Assembly (NCBI RefSeq): GCF_005405365.1
Contig: NZ_BJDX01000001.1
Location: forward strand, 310,001-374,000
Length of the DNA stretch: 64,000 nt
Direction: 5' to 3'
Origin: Enterococcus xiangfangensis
GTDB taxonomy: Bacteria; Bacillota; Bacilli; Lactobacillales; Enterococcaceae
The notes beneath the pieces were generated by a model, which ran no database searches, was not told the origin of the DNA, and saw nothing but the letters and a program-made list of their open reading frames with translations. This document shows positions 16,202-26,284 of this stretch, piece after piece. Both the position numbers and the translations under genes were made by a program. Position 1 is the stretch's first letter; each line of letters opens with the position of its first letter.

Positions 16202-18259
16202 CTATTTTATTTTCAAACACCGCATCGCATTTACTACTGCGATCACGGTTACTCCGACATCCGCAAAGACCGCAGCATACATAGTCGCAAATCCTAGTGC
16301 GCCTAAAATCAACACTAGAATTTTTACACCAATTGCAAAAACGATATTTTGTTTGACGATGCTCATTGTCTTACGAGCGATTCGAATCGCTACTGGGATT
16401 TTAGCCGGCTGATCATCCATAATCACAACATCCGCCGCTTCAATCGCAGCGTCTGAGCCAAGTCCGCCCATCGCGATCCCGATATCTGATCGTGCTAAAA
16501 CGGGCGCATCATTCATTCCATCACCCACAAAGGCCGTTTTGTGTTCGCGTTTTAATTCTTCTTCTAAATAATGGACCTTATCTTCTGGCAATAATTCGCT
16601 ATACACTTGATCGATCCCAATTTTTTTGCCGATCGTATCAGCGATTCTTTGATTATCTCCCGTCAACATCACCGTACGTTTCACACCGAGTTCTTTGGCC
16701 TTTTCCAATGCTTCTGCGACGTTGTCTTTTAATTCATCTGCGATCACTAAATGACCGATGTAGTTTCCATCCATTGCGACATAGACAATCGTTCCGATTT
16801 GATCGATTACTGGAAAAGAAACCCGAGCTTCCGCTAATAATTTTTCATTTCCTACTAATAAACGATGTGTTTCAATCATTACTGAAATACCAAACCCAGC
16901 GATTTCTTTTAGTTCACTCACTGGCAACAATGGTTGATCGACATATTTTACGATTGATTGTGCCATTGGATGACTAGAACTTTGTTCGGCACTTGCCACA
17001 TAGCGTAAAAATACATTCCGATCGATGGTTGTTTCAACTTGTTGTACTTCAAAGACACCTTTAGTCAGTGTTCCTGTTTTATCAAAGACAAGCGTTTCAA
17101 CATTGGCTAAGGTTTCGATATAATTGCTGCCTTTAATCAGGATACCGGCTTTGCTGGCACCACCGATTCCGCCAAAGAAGCTTAATGGAACGGAGATAAC
17201 TAAGGCACAAGGACAAGAAATAACTAAGAAAGTCAACGCGCGGTAAATCCAATCATAAAAAGGATCCCCTGTCACAAGCGGCGGAACAACAGCCAATAAA
17301 ACTGCCAATCCGACAACAATCGGCGTATAGTAACGGGCAAAACTAGTAATGAAATTTTCTGCTGGCGCTTTTTTGCTGCTGGCATTTTCAACGAGATCCA
17401 AAATCTTGCTGACAGTCGATTCACCAAACGTCGTAGTTACTTCAACTGTTAATTGACCACTTTGATTGATGAAGCCACTAAGAATCTGATCCGCTGGATA
17501 AATACTGCGGGGAACCGATTCGCCGGTCAACGCTGAAGTATCCAACATCGAATTGCCTTCCTTGACGATTCCATCTAACGGAACCTTTTCTCCTGGTTTA
17601 ATCAAAATCTGATCGCCGACTTTGATCGTTTCCGGCGCTACTTTTTTTACTGCATCGTTTTGGATCAAATTAACTGAATCAGGTCGGATCGCTAGCAGTG
17701 AACGGATGGATTTCCTTGATTTTTCTACAGCATAATCTTGGAAAAATTCGCCGACTTGATAAAACAACATGACTGCTACAGCTTCTGGATATTCACCGAT
17801 GGCAATCGCACCAATCGTTGCGATCGCCATCAAAAAGTTTTCATCAAAGATCTCTCCATGAAAAATATTAATGAGCGCAGTCTTTAATACGTCATAACCA
17901 ATCCATAAGTATAAAATCAAATAAGCCACCAATTTCCAAGGCATAACTGGCGAAAAAATAAGCAGCAGACCCAATCCGACAAGTGCTGTTGCGATCTGAA
18001 TAATTTTTCCTTTCGCACTTTCTTCGTTTTTTTCAGTTTGGATATTATTTACTTCAACTTCCGGTTCTAATTTATTAATGACTGCTTTTGCCTCTTCACT
18101 GACACGTTCAATGTCTTTTTCAGGTGCGACAATTGTCAGTTTCGTACTGATGAAGTCCACTTGCGCATTTTCAACCCCATTGATTTGTTGGACCGATCGT
18201 TCAATTTTTGCGGCGCAATTCGCACAATCCAACCCATCTAATCGATATACTTTTTCCAT
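16202..18259 (-). CDS. Zinc/cadmium/lead P1B-type ATPase
   Basis: Heavy-metal efflux ATPase of 685 residues in the ZntA/CadA group. One N-terminal metal domain with GLDCANC (Cys 12 and 15), CPC motif at 349-351 in SCPCALVISVPL, phosphorylation site DKTGTLTKG (Asp 393), and the C-terminal membrane motif of Zn/Cd pumps (VGVTVIAVVNAMR with preceding Asp). SCPCALVIS distinguishes it from copper pumps (ACPCALGLA). It has its own promoter with an ArsR/SmtB-type operator and a terminator, so it is separate from the adjacent cop operon. No CadC/ArsR regulator gene is nearby. Confidence 0.9.
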   Translation of the reverse strand: MEKVYRLDGLDCANCAAKIERSVQQINGVENAQVDFISTKLTIVAPEKDIERVSEEAKAVINKLEPEVEVNNIQTEKNEESAKGKIIQIATALVGLGLLLIFSPVMPWKLVAYLILYLWIGYDVLKTALINIFHGEIFDENFLMAIATIGAIAIGEYPEAVAVMLFYQVGEFFQDYAVEKSRKSIRSLLAIRPDSVNLIQNDAVKKVAPETIKVGDQILIKPGEKVPLDGIVKEGNSMLDTSALTGESVPRSIYPADQILSGFINQSGQLTVEVTTTFGESTVSKILDLVENASSKKAPAENFITSFARYYTPIVVGLAVLLAVVPPLVTGDPFYDWIYRALTFLVISCPCALVISVPLSFFGGIGGASKAGILIKGSNYIETLANVETLVFDKTGTLTKGVFEVQQVETTIDRNVFLRYVASAEQSSSHPMAQSIVKYVDQPLLPVSELKEIAGFGISVMIETHRLLVGNEKLLAEARVSFPVIDQIGTIVYVAMDGNYIGHLVIADELKDNVAEALEKAKELGVKRTVMLTGDNQRIADTIGKKIGIDQVYSELLPEDKVHYLEEELKREHKTAFVGDGMNDAPVLARSDIGIAMGGLGSDAAIEAADVVIMDDQPAKIPVAIRIARKTMSIVKQNIVFAIGVKILVLILGALGFATMYAAVFADVGVTVIAVVNAMRCLKIK

Positions 18260-18301
18260 GAGATTCCCTTCTCTCTTACATATGAATATTTCCTCATGCT
18301 T

Positions 18302-18331
18302 ATTATATATGAATGGCTATTCATATGTCAA
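18302..18331 (-). promoter_or_regulatory. ArsR/SmtB-type operator within the Zn/Cd ATPase promoter
   Basis: Minus-strand TTGACA (18331-18326), 18-base spacer, TATAAT (18307-18302). The spacer is filled by ATATGAAT-AGCC-ATTCATAT (18307-18326), which contains TGAA-N6-TTCA, the core of CadC/SmtB operators. A further half-site (ATATTCATATG) lies nearer the start codon, around 18279. Confidence 0.7.
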
Positions 18332-18403
18332 CCAAAATGAAAGCTTTTTCAAATGTGAAAACAGCTATTTTTTTATACCCAACCCTCTGCACTTGAATGC
18401 AAC

Positions 18404-18440
18404 AAAAAGGAAGTATCGAGAATCTCGACACTTCCTTTTT
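18404..18440. terminator. Terminator downstream of asnS
   Basis: AAAAAGGAAGT pairs with ACTTCCTTTTT, with an inner TCGAG/CTCGA stem; T runs exist on both strands. It follows the asnS stop on the minus strand. Confidence 0.8.
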
Positions 18441-18446
18441 CTTTTA

Positions 18447-19745
18447 TTATGGATAGATTCGATTCAACAAACGTGGGAATGGAATAGCTTCACGCACATG
18501 ATCGATTCCTGCGATAAACGTGATCGTCCGTTCAAGCCCTAAACCAAAACCGGCATGCGGCACTGTACCATATTTACGCAAATCTAAATACCATGAATAT
18601 TCTTCTTCACTTAAACCAGCTTCACGGATTTGTTCTAATAAATAATCATAATCTGTCGCCCGTTCTGAACCACCGATAATCTCGCCGTAGCCTTCTGGCG
18701 CGATTAAATCAGCACAGATCACGACGTCTTCACGTGTTGGATGTGGTTTCATGTAAAAGGGTTTGATTGCTTTTGGATAATTTAAAATAAAAACAGGACG
18801 ATCAAATGAATTGGCGATAAAAGTTTCATGCGGCGAACCAAAATCATCGCCCCATTCAATATCATCAAAGCCATTTTTCTTCAACAATTCAACCGCATCA
18901 TCGTAAGAAATCCGAGGATAAGGAAGTTTTGTGTAATTCTTCAAGACTTCTTTGTCGCGGCCTAAAACATCTAGTGCATAATCGCAATTAGTTAAAACAC
19001 TTTGAACTAAATACGCAACATATTGTTCTTGAACTTCTAAGCTTTCTTCTTGATGCATGAAAGCCATCTCTGGTTCGATCATCCAAAATTCGATCAAATG
19101 ACGACGTGTTTTTGATTTTTCAGCTCGGAACGTTGGACCGAATGAGAAGACTTTGCCTAACGCCATCGCTGCAGCTTCCATATACAATTGGCCACTTTGA
19201 GAAAGGTAGGCTTTTTGGTCAAAGTAATTAGTTTCAAATAAATCGCTGGTTCCTTCTGGCGCTGAACCAGTTAAAATCGGCGGATCAACTTTAACAAAGC
19301 CGTTGTCATTGAAAAATTCATACGTTGCACGGATCACTTCGTTACGGATCAACATGATTGCGTGTTGTTGTGATGAACGCAACCATAAATGACGATGATC
19401 CATTAAGAAATCAACCCCATGTTCTTTCGGCGTGATTGGATAATCATGACTTTCACCGATCACTTCGATCTCTTTTACGCCTAATTCATAACCGAATTTT
19501 GAGCGTGTGTCTTCACGAATTTCACCCGTTACGATGATCGATGTTTCTTGTGTCAATTCTTTGGCTAAATGGAAGACCTCTTCAGACACTTCGCTTTTTA
19601 CAACAACTGCTTGGAAATACGCCGTCCCATCACGCAGTTGTAAAAACGAGATCTTTCCGCTTGAACGTTTATTTGCGACCCAAGCGCCGATTTTTACTGT
19701 TTCGCCAACATGATTCTTGGCATCGATGATTTGAATTTGTTCCAC
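18447..19745 (-). CDS. asnS: Asparaginyl-tRNA synthetase
   Basis: Class IIb aminoacyl-tRNA synthetase charging tRNA-Asn, 432 residues. N-terminal OB-fold anticodon-binding domain ([28 protein letters not shown]), then the class II core: motif 2 [21 protein letters not shown] and motif 3 [13 protein letters not shown]. Last gene of the conserved dinG-ypmB-aspB-asnS cluster; the aspartate aminotransferase ahead of it (39-base gap) handles aspartate metabolism. Confidence 0.95.
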   Translation of the reverse strand: MEQIQIIDAKNHVGETVKIGAWVANKRSSGKISFLQLRDGTAYFQAVVVKSEVSEEVFHLAKELTQETSIIVTGEIREDTRSKFGYELGVKEIEVIGESHDYPITPKEHGVDFLMDHRHLWLRSSQQHAIMLIRNEVIRATYEFFNDNGFVKVDPPILTGSAPEGTSDLFETNYFDQKAYLSQSGQLYMEAAAMALGKVFSFGPTFRAEKSKTRRHLIEFWMIEPEMAFMHQEESLEVQEQYVAYLVQSVLTNCDYALDVLGRDKEVLKNYTKLPYPRISYDDAVELLKKNGFDDIEWGDDFGSPHETFIANSFDRPVFILNYPKAIKPFYMKPHPTREDVVICADLIAPEGYGEIIGGSERATDYDYLLEQIREAGLSEEEYSWYLDLRKYGTVPHAGFGLGLERTITFIAGIDHVREAIPFPRLLNRIYP

Positions 19746-19784
19746 AAATGTCTCTCCTAACTTTAGTTATCCCGAAATGATTTT

Positions 19785-20972
19785 TTACTGCTTACTATTT
19801 TCAATAAAGCGGCGAATCCGTACAACAGCTTCTTCTAAATCCTCCATGCTGGCTGAGTAACTCATCCGGACATTATCAGGAGCGCCAAAACCTTCGCCTG
19901 TCACCAGCGCAACGTGTTCTTGTTCCAGCAGATCATTCACCCAAGTCGTTACATTGTCGTAACCGCCCATTGCCATCGCTTCCTTGATATTTGGAAACAG
20001 ATAAAATGCACCTTGGGGTTTGTTCAATTTAAAACCAGGCAAGTCAGCAAGTTTAGGATAGATTGTATTCAACCGCTCTTCAAATGCTTGACGCATTTTT
20101 TCTGCAGTCACTTGCTCACCCGCTAAAGCTTCTACTGCAGCGGCTTGGCTGACTGACGCCGGATTGCTGGTTGCTTGTGAAGCAATTGAAGTCATCGCTC
20201 CGATGATCTCAGCATTTCCGATTGCATAGCCAATTCGCCAACCTGTCATCGAATATGTCTTTGATACACCGTTGATAATTACTGTATGGTGGAAAATCTC
20301 GTCAGATAAAGAAGCAATGTGAGCTGCCTCGTTTCCATTATAAACAAGATGATCATAAATATCATCTGAAACTATCAACAGCTCATGACGAACTGCCCAT
20401 TCGCCGATCTCGCGTAATTCAGCTTCTGTGTAAATCATTCCCGTTGGATTCGATGGCGAATTGATGATCAAGGCTTTCGTCTTTTCAGTTCGGGCAGCTT
20501 CAAGCTGATCAAGAGTGATCTTGTAATCATTTTCCTGTGATCCTGTTACAAAAATCGGATTGCCTTGCGCTAATTTGACTTGTTCGCCGTAGCTGACCCA
20601 ATAAGGAACTGGGATGATCACTTCATCTCCCGCATCCAAAATCGCTTGAAACAATGTATACAAAGCAAATTTGGCACCGCTAGTTACGATAATATTTTTA
20701 GGTTCAATCATCAAGCCATAATTTTTCTCAGTAAAACCTGCAATTGCAGCCTTCAATTCTGGAGTCCCGCCAGAAGGGGTGTAGAAGCTGACCTTGCCGC
20801 TTTTGATTCCCTCAATCGCAGCGGATTCGATATTTTCCGGAGTAGTAAAATTCGGCTCTCCGACGGTCAGATTAATGACATCTAATCCTTGGGCTTTCAA
20901 TTCTTTCGCTTTAGCAGCCGCTGCCAAAGTGACGGACGGTTCTAGGTTTGTTACACGTTGAGATAATTTCAT
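19785..20972 (-). CDS. aspB: Pyridoxal-phosphate aspartate aminotransferase
   Basis: Class I/II aminotransferase of 395 residues that interconverts aspartate and oxaloacetate with glutamate/2-oxoglutarate. The PLP lysine is in SKTYSMTGWRIGY; phosphate-binding and substrate motifs are SNPTG(M) and the N-terminal YTPSGGTPELKAAI. ATG 20972 (MKLSQRVTNLEPS) is chosen, with AAGGGAG 9 bases upstream; a TTG 21 bases earlier is unlikely. Lies between ypmB and asnS as in B. subtilis. Substrate range beyond aspartate cannot be read from sequence. Confidence 0.92.
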   Translation of the reverse strand: MKLSQRVTNLEPSVTLAAAAKAKELKAQGLDVINLTVGEPNFTTPENIESAAIEGIKSGKVSFYTPSGGTPELKAAIAGFTEKNYGLMIEPKNIIVTSGAKFALYTLFQAILDAGDEVIIPVPYWVSYGEQVKLAQGNPIFVTGSQENDYKITLDQLEAARTEKTKALIINSPSNPTGMIYTEAELREIGEWAVRHELLIVSDDIYDHLVYNGNEAAHIASLSDEIFHHTVIINGVSKTYSMTGWRIGYAIGNAEIIGAMTSIASQATSNPASVSQAAAVEALAGEQVTAEKMRQAFEERLNTIYPKLADLPGFKLNKPQGAFYLFPNIKEAMAMGGYDNVTTWVNDLLEQEHVALVTGEGFGAPDNVRMSYSASMEDLEEAVVRIRRFIENSKQ

Positions 20973-20999
20973 GACTGATAACTCCCTTACCAAGATTTT

Positions 21000-21503
21000 T
21001 TAGATTTTTTTGATGACTTTGATTTCTTCACCGTCTTTAAATGCCAGCAAATAGTAATAGATTTCGCCTTGCTCATCTTTTGCGGTGATTTCCCAAGCCG
21101 TTTGATCCTGATAGATCCCCAGATTGGCCTTTTCAAAAATCAGCTTTGGATGATCTTTTTCAAAAAGTTTTTCGACTTGCTGTTCTGTCAGGCCGTCTTT
21201 TTGACTTAGAACACGGACCTTTTCACCAGATTTCGGAACGATCACAATGATTGCTTCACCAGTGTTGTTTTCACCTGTGACTGTAAAATAAGTCTTTTCA
21301 CGATTGAACCAATAAAATTGATCCACCGTTTTCAAGTCGGCATATTTTTCTGCCATTTGGACAGCTTCTTTTTTGGCTTGCTGCATCGGACGATTTGAAC
21401 GAATAAAAATCATAGTAGCTCCTACGATAACGATCAATAAAAAAGTCACGATTCCTAATAGCCAACGGTTGAGTCTTTGTTGACCTGCACTATTCGTATC
21501 CAA
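21000..21503 (-). CDS. ypmB: YpmB-like membrane-anchored protein (DUF5590)
   Basis: A 167-residue protein with one N-terminal membrane segment (LNRWLLGIVTFLLIVIVGATMIFI) and an extracellular domain with two PepSY-like alpha-beta repeats (AKKEAVQMAEKYADLKTVDQFYWFNREKTYFTVTG). The start is probably TTG 21503, 6 bases after GGAAGGAGG; the ATG at 21509 touches that ribosome-binding site. Found between dinG and aspB in many Firmicutes; function unknown. Confidence 0.75.
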   Translation of the reverse strand: MDTNSAGQQRLNRWLLGIVTFLLIVIVGATMIFIRSNRPMQQAKKEAVQMAEKYADLKTVDQFYWFNREKTYFTVTGENNTGEAIIVIVPKSGEKVRVLSQKDGLTEQQVEKLFEKDHPKLIFEKANLGIYQDQTAWEITAKDEQGEIYYYLLAFKDGEEIKVIKKI

Positions 21504-21557
21504 AATCATCCTCCTTCCAGACAAGCTACATTATACCAAAATAAGGGCTCCCCCTCA

Positions 21558-24311
21558 TTAATTCTCTTCATTTTTGTCAGAATTTAAAAATTGATCGATC
21601 TCCAACAAAATTTCTGCCAATGGCAATTGTTTGATCGGCAATTCTTTCGGCAATGCCTTGCGCAACTTTTCGCCATATTTAGCAGTGATGAACCGCTGAT
21701 CTAATAACAGCATCACGCCTTTGTCTTTTTCCGAACGAATCAAACGGCCAAGTGCTTGACGCAACCGCAGTGACGCATGAGGGACTGCCTCTTGATAAAA
21801 CGGATTGATCCCCGCCGCTGCTAGAAAATCATTACGGGCTTTCACTTGCAGCCGCTTTGGATTTTCAAATGGCAGCCGCGTTACGATCAAAATTTGCAAG
21901 ATATCACCAGGCAAATCGATGCCTTCCCAAAAACTATCTGCTCCAAATAGTAATGCATCCTTAGAGAGCAAAAAGCGTTTCAACAGTTTCTCCCGACTAC
22001 CACCGATGCCTTGCGCTAAGAGATCTCTGCCTTCATTCAGCAATGGAACGCGGACTCGCTGATACACACGGTTCAAAATATCGTGAGAAGTAAACAGCAC
22101 TAGGATCGGTCGCTGTTGACTTCTTGCCATTTGATGAACGACATTTGCCACATAGTGCGCATATTGATCCGGAGATGATGACTGGATGCTGATGCCTTCC
22201 GTTGGTAGATAGACCCTCGCTTGGCTGGCGTAATCATATGGACTGCTGATAATTTTCAGTGCTGCCTCAGGAATTCCCCAACGTTTCGCGAAATAGTGCC
22301 GATCACCGCCGATTTTTAATGTACCGCCTAAATAAAGAATCTGCTGATAGCGTTCGTACCATTTTGTCTCGCTGATCATCGATGCTTCCAAGTCTTGTAC
22401 CTTGAACGTTTTACGACTCGCATTGAACCAATGAACATAACGAGCCGCCCATTTTTCACTGAAAGTTTCAAAGGCTGTCTTTTGTTGAGCCAAACTATCT
22501 AATAATGCTTGCAGATTGCTCCACTCAGCTTGCTCTTTGATAGTAAACGTTTCTTTATACAGTTTAAAGTAAGCTTGCAGCTGATCCCCTAACGTTAATG
22601 CGTCCTGATACAAAAGCTCGATTCGCTGCAAAAGTTGTTCGCCGGCTGGAGAGAGCTGGTCAATCATTTCTTTTGTGATCAAACGCTCTTCTTGCGCAGG
22701 AAACGCCACTTTAAATATTTGATAAAAATCGATCAGATCTTCATTTAATTCCTGCAAGACATCTTGAAAAATCTCAAGCATGTGCTGCGTCTGCTGATCT
22801 TTTTGGACCAATAGCTGCCATACAGAAAACTGCTGATCGTCCCACAAATGATTGAACATGCGTTGGACTGCGATAAAATTGAACTGCTGAGTACTATTTT
22901 TTTCCAATACATGATTTAAATGATGTGCTTCATCGATGATCAAATACGGACTTTTCGGCAATTGCGGTTCTTTGCGTTGATCTTCTTGTGCTAAATACGC
23001 ATGATTGGTGATGATCAAATTGCTTTGCGCCAGCTTTTCTTGCCGATGATAAATAAAATCTGCTGGATAAAATGGGCTGTTAGGATTTAATGTGTGGACG
23101 CCCAAATGCGCGACCTCTTGCCAAAAAGGATGCTTTAAGCTGGTCATATTCAGTTCATCAAAATCGCCCGTTTCCGTCTGCGTCAACCAAACCAACAGCG
23201 CCATCTGGTAAAAGGTATATTGTTTTTGTTCTGATTTTTTTTCGAAACTTTGATAAAAACGATCCAAATCGAGATAGTGACGGCTGCTCTTCATTACTAC
23301 CGCCTGCAGCGGCTGATCTAGCAAACGATTGATCAATGGCAGATCATGTTTCAATATTTGTTCTTGCAGCAATAAGGACACAGTACTAATCACCAGCGGT
23401 TTTTCTGGCGTCGCCAAATAACTCAGCGGCAATAAATACCCCAGCGTCTTGCCAATCCCGGTGGCAGCTTCTACTAATACGTTCTTGTCTTCCTTTTTAT
23501 TAAAAAAATCATACACTAAATTCATCAAACGCGCTTGTTCTTTGCGAAAATCCAATTCGCCGCGATACACTTTTTCCTTATCTTTACGAGAACGTGGGTA
23601 TGCCTTTTTACCAAAATAAGTTTCCGCAAAAAGCGGGACGTTTTTTTTGCGCAGGGCTAAGCCATGAATAATAACTAAATCTTTTGATAACGGCTTAGGA
23701 TCTGCCTGCATACTTGTCAAACAATCTTCTAGATAGGCTTTTGTTTGATAAGCCATTTGATTGGCGGCCGTAATAATCTTTTCCAGCGTAATGATCGGCA
23801 ACTCTTTTATTTTTCCCTCTAAATGCAATAAAAGCTGGGCGGTAACATCCGCATCACTATCGGCTTGATGAGGATTTTCATGCTTCAGGTGCAGTTCTTG
23901 CGCCAAATCTTTTAGGCGAAAACTCAAAGAAGTCGGCATAAATACTTGCGCCAACTCTACGGTATCGATCCCTGGAATCGTTAGCGGCGCCATGCCGCAC
24001 CGCTCTAATTCGTTGCTCAAAAAAGGATAGTCAAAATGAATATTGTGGGCCACAAAGACCGTATCTGCTAATAGATTAGTAATGGTTTGAGCCACATCTT
24101 CAAAATAAGGGGCTTTTTTGATTCGCTGATTGGTGATTCCGGTCAGTGTTTGGATCTGTGTGGGAATATTTTGATCTGGATTGATATCTGTTGAAAAATG
24201 CGTCACGATCTTGCCATCTTCGATCAGTGCACAGCCGAATTGGATGATTCGATCCGCTTGGGGATCCGTCCCAGTCGTTTCGATATCCACGACTGCATAG
24301 CTTTTTTTCAC
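21558..24311 (-). CDS. dinG: DinG-family exonuclease-helicase
   Basis: A 917-residue fusion. Residues 1-170 form a DEDDh 3'-5' exonuclease (VVDIETTGTDP, HNIHFDYPFL, HQADSDADVTAQ), as in Gram-positive DinG and DNA polymerase III epsilon. The remainder is an XPD/DinG superfamily 2 helicase with Walker A EAATGIGKT, DEAH box IIDEAHHLNH and C-terminal ALGRLIRSEKDKG. Cysteines that would hold the iron-sulfur cluster of E. coli DinG are not evident, as in other Firmicutes. Head of the dinG-ypmB-aspB-asnS cluster; no LexA box was seen upstream. Confidence 0.92.
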   Translation of the reverse strand: MKKSYAVVDIETTGTDPQADRIIQFGCALIEDGKIVTHFSTDINPDQNIPTQIQTLTGITNQRIKKAPYFEDVAQTITNLLADTVFVAHNIHFDYPFLSNELERCGMAPLTIPGIDTVELAQVFMPTSLSFRLKDLAQELHLKHENPHQADSDADVTAQLLLHLEGKIKELPIITLEKIITAANQMAYQTKAYLEDCLTSMQADPKPLSKDLVIIHGLALRKKNVPLFAETYFGKKAYPRSRKDKEKVYRGELDFRKEQARLMNLVYDFFNKKEDKNVLVEAATGIGKTLGYLLPLSYLATPEKPLVISTVSLLLQEQILKHDLPLINRLLDQPLQAVVMKSSRHYLDLDRFYQSFEKKSEQKQYTFYQMALLVWLTQTETGDFDELNMTSLKHPFWQEVAHLGVHTLNPNSPFYPADFIYHRQEKLAQSNLIITNHAYLAQEDQRKEPQLPKSPYLIIDEAHHLNHVLEKNSTQQFNFIAVQRMFNHLWDDQQFSVWQLLVQKDQQTQHMLEIFQDVLQELNEDLIDFYQIFKVAFPAQEERLITKEMIDQLSPAGEQLLQRIELLYQDALTLGDQLQAYFKLYKETFTIKEQAEWSNLQALLDSLAQQKTAFETFSEKWAARYVHWFNASRKTFKVQDLEASMISETKWYERYQQILYLGGTLKIGGDRHYFAKRWGIPEAALKIISSPYDYASQARVYLPTEGISIQSSSPDQYAHYVANVVHQMARSQQRPILVLFTSHDILNRVYQRVRVPLLNEGRDLLAQGIGGSREKLLKRFLLSKDALLFGADSFWEGIDLPGDILQILIVTRLPFENPKRLQVKARNDFLAAAGINPFYQEAVPHASLRLRQALGRLIRSEKDKGVMLLLDQRFITAKYGEKLRKALPKELPIKQLPLAEILLEIDQFLNSDKNEEN

Positions 24312-24480
24312 ATTTGCCCCTCCTTCCTCAAACTAGTAAATTTTCTATTTAAATTATTTTATAAATCATCATCTTTACCAAGTGATCAAGTACTCACTGT
24401 TTAGATTCAGTATTTTCTAACAGGATGATTTCAATCGACCTGCCGAAAAAGCGGACAATCATTTGTCAGCTTCCTCACGC

Positions 24481-24510
24481 ATTATATCTGAATAGTACCA
24501 CTTTCTACAA
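24481..24510 (-). promoter_or_regulatory. Putative promoter of the dinG operon
   Basis: Minus-strand TTGTAG (24510-24505), 18-base spacer, TATAAT (24486-24481), about 170 bases before dinG. The 24312-24545 gap otherwise shows no gene. Confidence 0.5.
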
Positions 24511-24545
24511 GAAAGTTCTTTAGTTAAAGCGATTCCAATTCTAAA

Positions 24546-24580
24546 ACAAAAAAAAGCCAGATGCTTGCGCATCTGGCTTT
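24546..24580 (-). terminator. Terminator of the cold-shock gene
   Basis: 12-bp perfect stem AAAGCCAGATGC/GCATCTGGCTTT with a 4-base loop (24553-24580) and a T run on the minus strand. Confidence 0.88.
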
Positions 24581-24593
24581 ATAAGTCTACTAA

Positions 24594-24794
24594 TTAAGCT
24601 TTGTTAACGTTTGTAGCTTGAGGTCCACGTTGGCCGTCTTCTACGTCGAAAGTCACTGCTTGACCTTCTTCTAAAGTTTTGAAGCCGTCGCCTTGGATAG
24701 CTGAGAAATGTACGAATACGTCATTTCCGTTTTCAGCAGTGATAAATCCGTAGCCTTTTTCTGAGTTGAACCATTTTACTGTACCTTGTTCCAT
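24594..24794 (-). CDS. Cold-shock protein (CspA family)
   Basis: 66-residue single OB-fold nucleic-acid chaperone. RNP1 KGYGFI and RNP2 VFVHF motifs are intact ([30 protein letters not shown]). The start is ATG 24794, 9 bases after AGGAGG; the ATG nine bases earlier lies on the ribosome-binding site. It melts structured RNA after cold shock and in growth. A leader of about 110 bases (24795-24905), from an extended -10 TGTTATACT near 24910, is consistent with the long regulatory leaders of csp mRNAs. Confidence 0.95.
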   Translation of the reverse strand: MEQGTVKWFNSEKGYGFITAENGNDVFVHFSAIQGDGFKTLEEGQAVTFDVEDGQRGPQATNVNKA

Positions 24795-24982
24795 GTTAAA
24801 CATCCTCCTAGGATAAAAATTAATTTGTAATTACTTGAATGGTGAAATAGGAAAGATGTTGTCTGAAACAAACTTGCCAATATTACCGTACAAAAACTAC
24901 AATTAGAAGTATAACACACATTAAGCGATAACACTAGCTCATTGCTTAATATTTTTATTGTTCCATCTGAACGACTTAACTA

Positions 24983-26086
24983 TCAATACCGCAAAATCGC
25001 TAGTAAACTCTTCTCATCTGGTGCATCTTTTTGATCCAATACAAAGACTTGTCCACCATTTTTTATCACATTGTCAGCAATCTCGTTCAAGACTTGACGC
25101 CGGTCATACTCTACAGCTGGATCTTCTCCGAATCCGTTCACTAGATTTGACGTTGCGATAAATAGATGAGAAACTTTGCCTTCTTTTGCGGCAGGTACGA
25201 TATCAACTAGTTGATCAACGAATTTTCGATCGCTCAATTTTTGGTACGATTTTGTTTCTACCGCTGCTAATTGATCAGAAATTTTTTGAATCTCTTGTTT
25301 GATCTCATTGATGTTCGCTTGTGCCGGTGAACCGCTAATTGCTGCTTTATCTGAATAATATGGATTTTTCGCAATCTTTTTGAATTGCGTTTGATTTTCC
25401 GGTAAAGCAAAAAGATATAGTGGCAATTGATCGGGATTCTCAAATTCTTTCAAGAAATTGTCGACAGCTTGATAATAATTTACCCAGTCGATTTCAACTT
25501 CTTCATCTTTTGTGTTCACCCCGTGAAAACTACCGACTTCACCGCCACGGGCTGAAACATTCAGATTTCCGCCGGTCAATTCGTCACCAAGAGCCGTCAC
25601 GATGTCTTTGGGTGCATCTGCTGGAAGTTCAATCGCAGTAATTTCTTTATTGCGGACAGCGTAGAGTTTCATTGAATCGCGATTCAACCCCATCAAGTAA
25701 TACGAATAGTTAAACTGCATATTCTTGATGATCGCCAATAAATAGGGCAAGTCGCTGACATAATATTGATCATCGACTGGAATAGTTAAGCGATGGCTAT
25801 ATATTTCATCTGCGGTCAAAATCACCGCAACACTTTCTGTTCCGCTGCGCCAAAAATCACCATCTGCTAATAATTGATCAATTTTTTCTTGGAATGGTTC
25901 AAAGCTGTGATCAGTGTACTTTTTGTCAAAGCGTTGTTTTGCTTCTTTAGCAAAGTTTTTAAACATGATTTGGTCTTTTTCAACAGCTTGATGCCCATGA
26001 TGCGTATTTAACATAAATGTGATAAACGGACCGTTCGCTTCTTCTGAAGTCAATTCAGTTAGTAACTTTTTACTGATATTTGCCAT
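24983..26086 (-). CDS. baeRF-family (archaeo-eukaryotic release factor-like) protein
   Basis: A 367-residue soluble protein. The organisation, an N-terminal THHGHQAVEKDQIMFKNF segment, a central RDSMKLYAVRNKEITAIELP and a C-terminal VSHLFIATSNLVNGFGEDP...NEIADNVIKNGGQVFVL, matches the bacterial archaeo-eukaryotic release factor domain family (baeRF), distant relatives of eRF1/Pelota. These are suggested to act at stalled ribosomes, without firm proof. Monocistronic between csp and a candidate small RNA. Family call by recognition; exact subfamily uncertain. Confidence 0.6.
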   Translation of the reverse strand: MANISKKLLTELTSEEANGPFITFMLNTHHGHQAVEKDQIMFKNFAKEAKQRFDKKYTDHSFEPFQEKIDQLLADGDFWRSGTESVAVILTADEIYSHRLTIPVDDQYYVSDLPYLLAIIKNMQFNYSYYLMGLNRDSMKLYAVRNKEITAIELPADAPKDIVTALGDELTGGNLNVSARGGEVGSFHGVNTKDEEVEIDWVNYYQAVDNFLKEFENPDQLPLYLFALPENQTQFKKIAKNPYYSDKAAISGSPAQANINEIKQEIQKISDQLAAVETKSYQKLSDRKFVDQLVDIVPAAKEGKVSHLFIATSNLVNGFGEDPAVEYDRRQVLNEIADNVIKNGGQVFVLDQKDAPDEKSLLAILRY

Positions 26087-26284
26087 AAATGTACCCTCCT
26101 ATTTAGATCTTCCAATTTAAGTGTAACATAGCTCTTAAATTCCCCGAAACAAAATGCAACCCTTACATTATGAAATATAACGAAAAATTCCACCGAAAAT
26201 TGCATAAATTTTTTCTAATTCATTTCTTAGTAATTAACAAACAACCATTCATGAAATCGCTGACCGTTTGCTTTATTATGAAAA

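Noticed and set aside
16492..16977. 161-codon plus-strand frame inside the Zn/Cd ATPase gene
   Set aside because: Antisense to a well-conserved gene, no ribosome-binding site, composition of a shadow frame.
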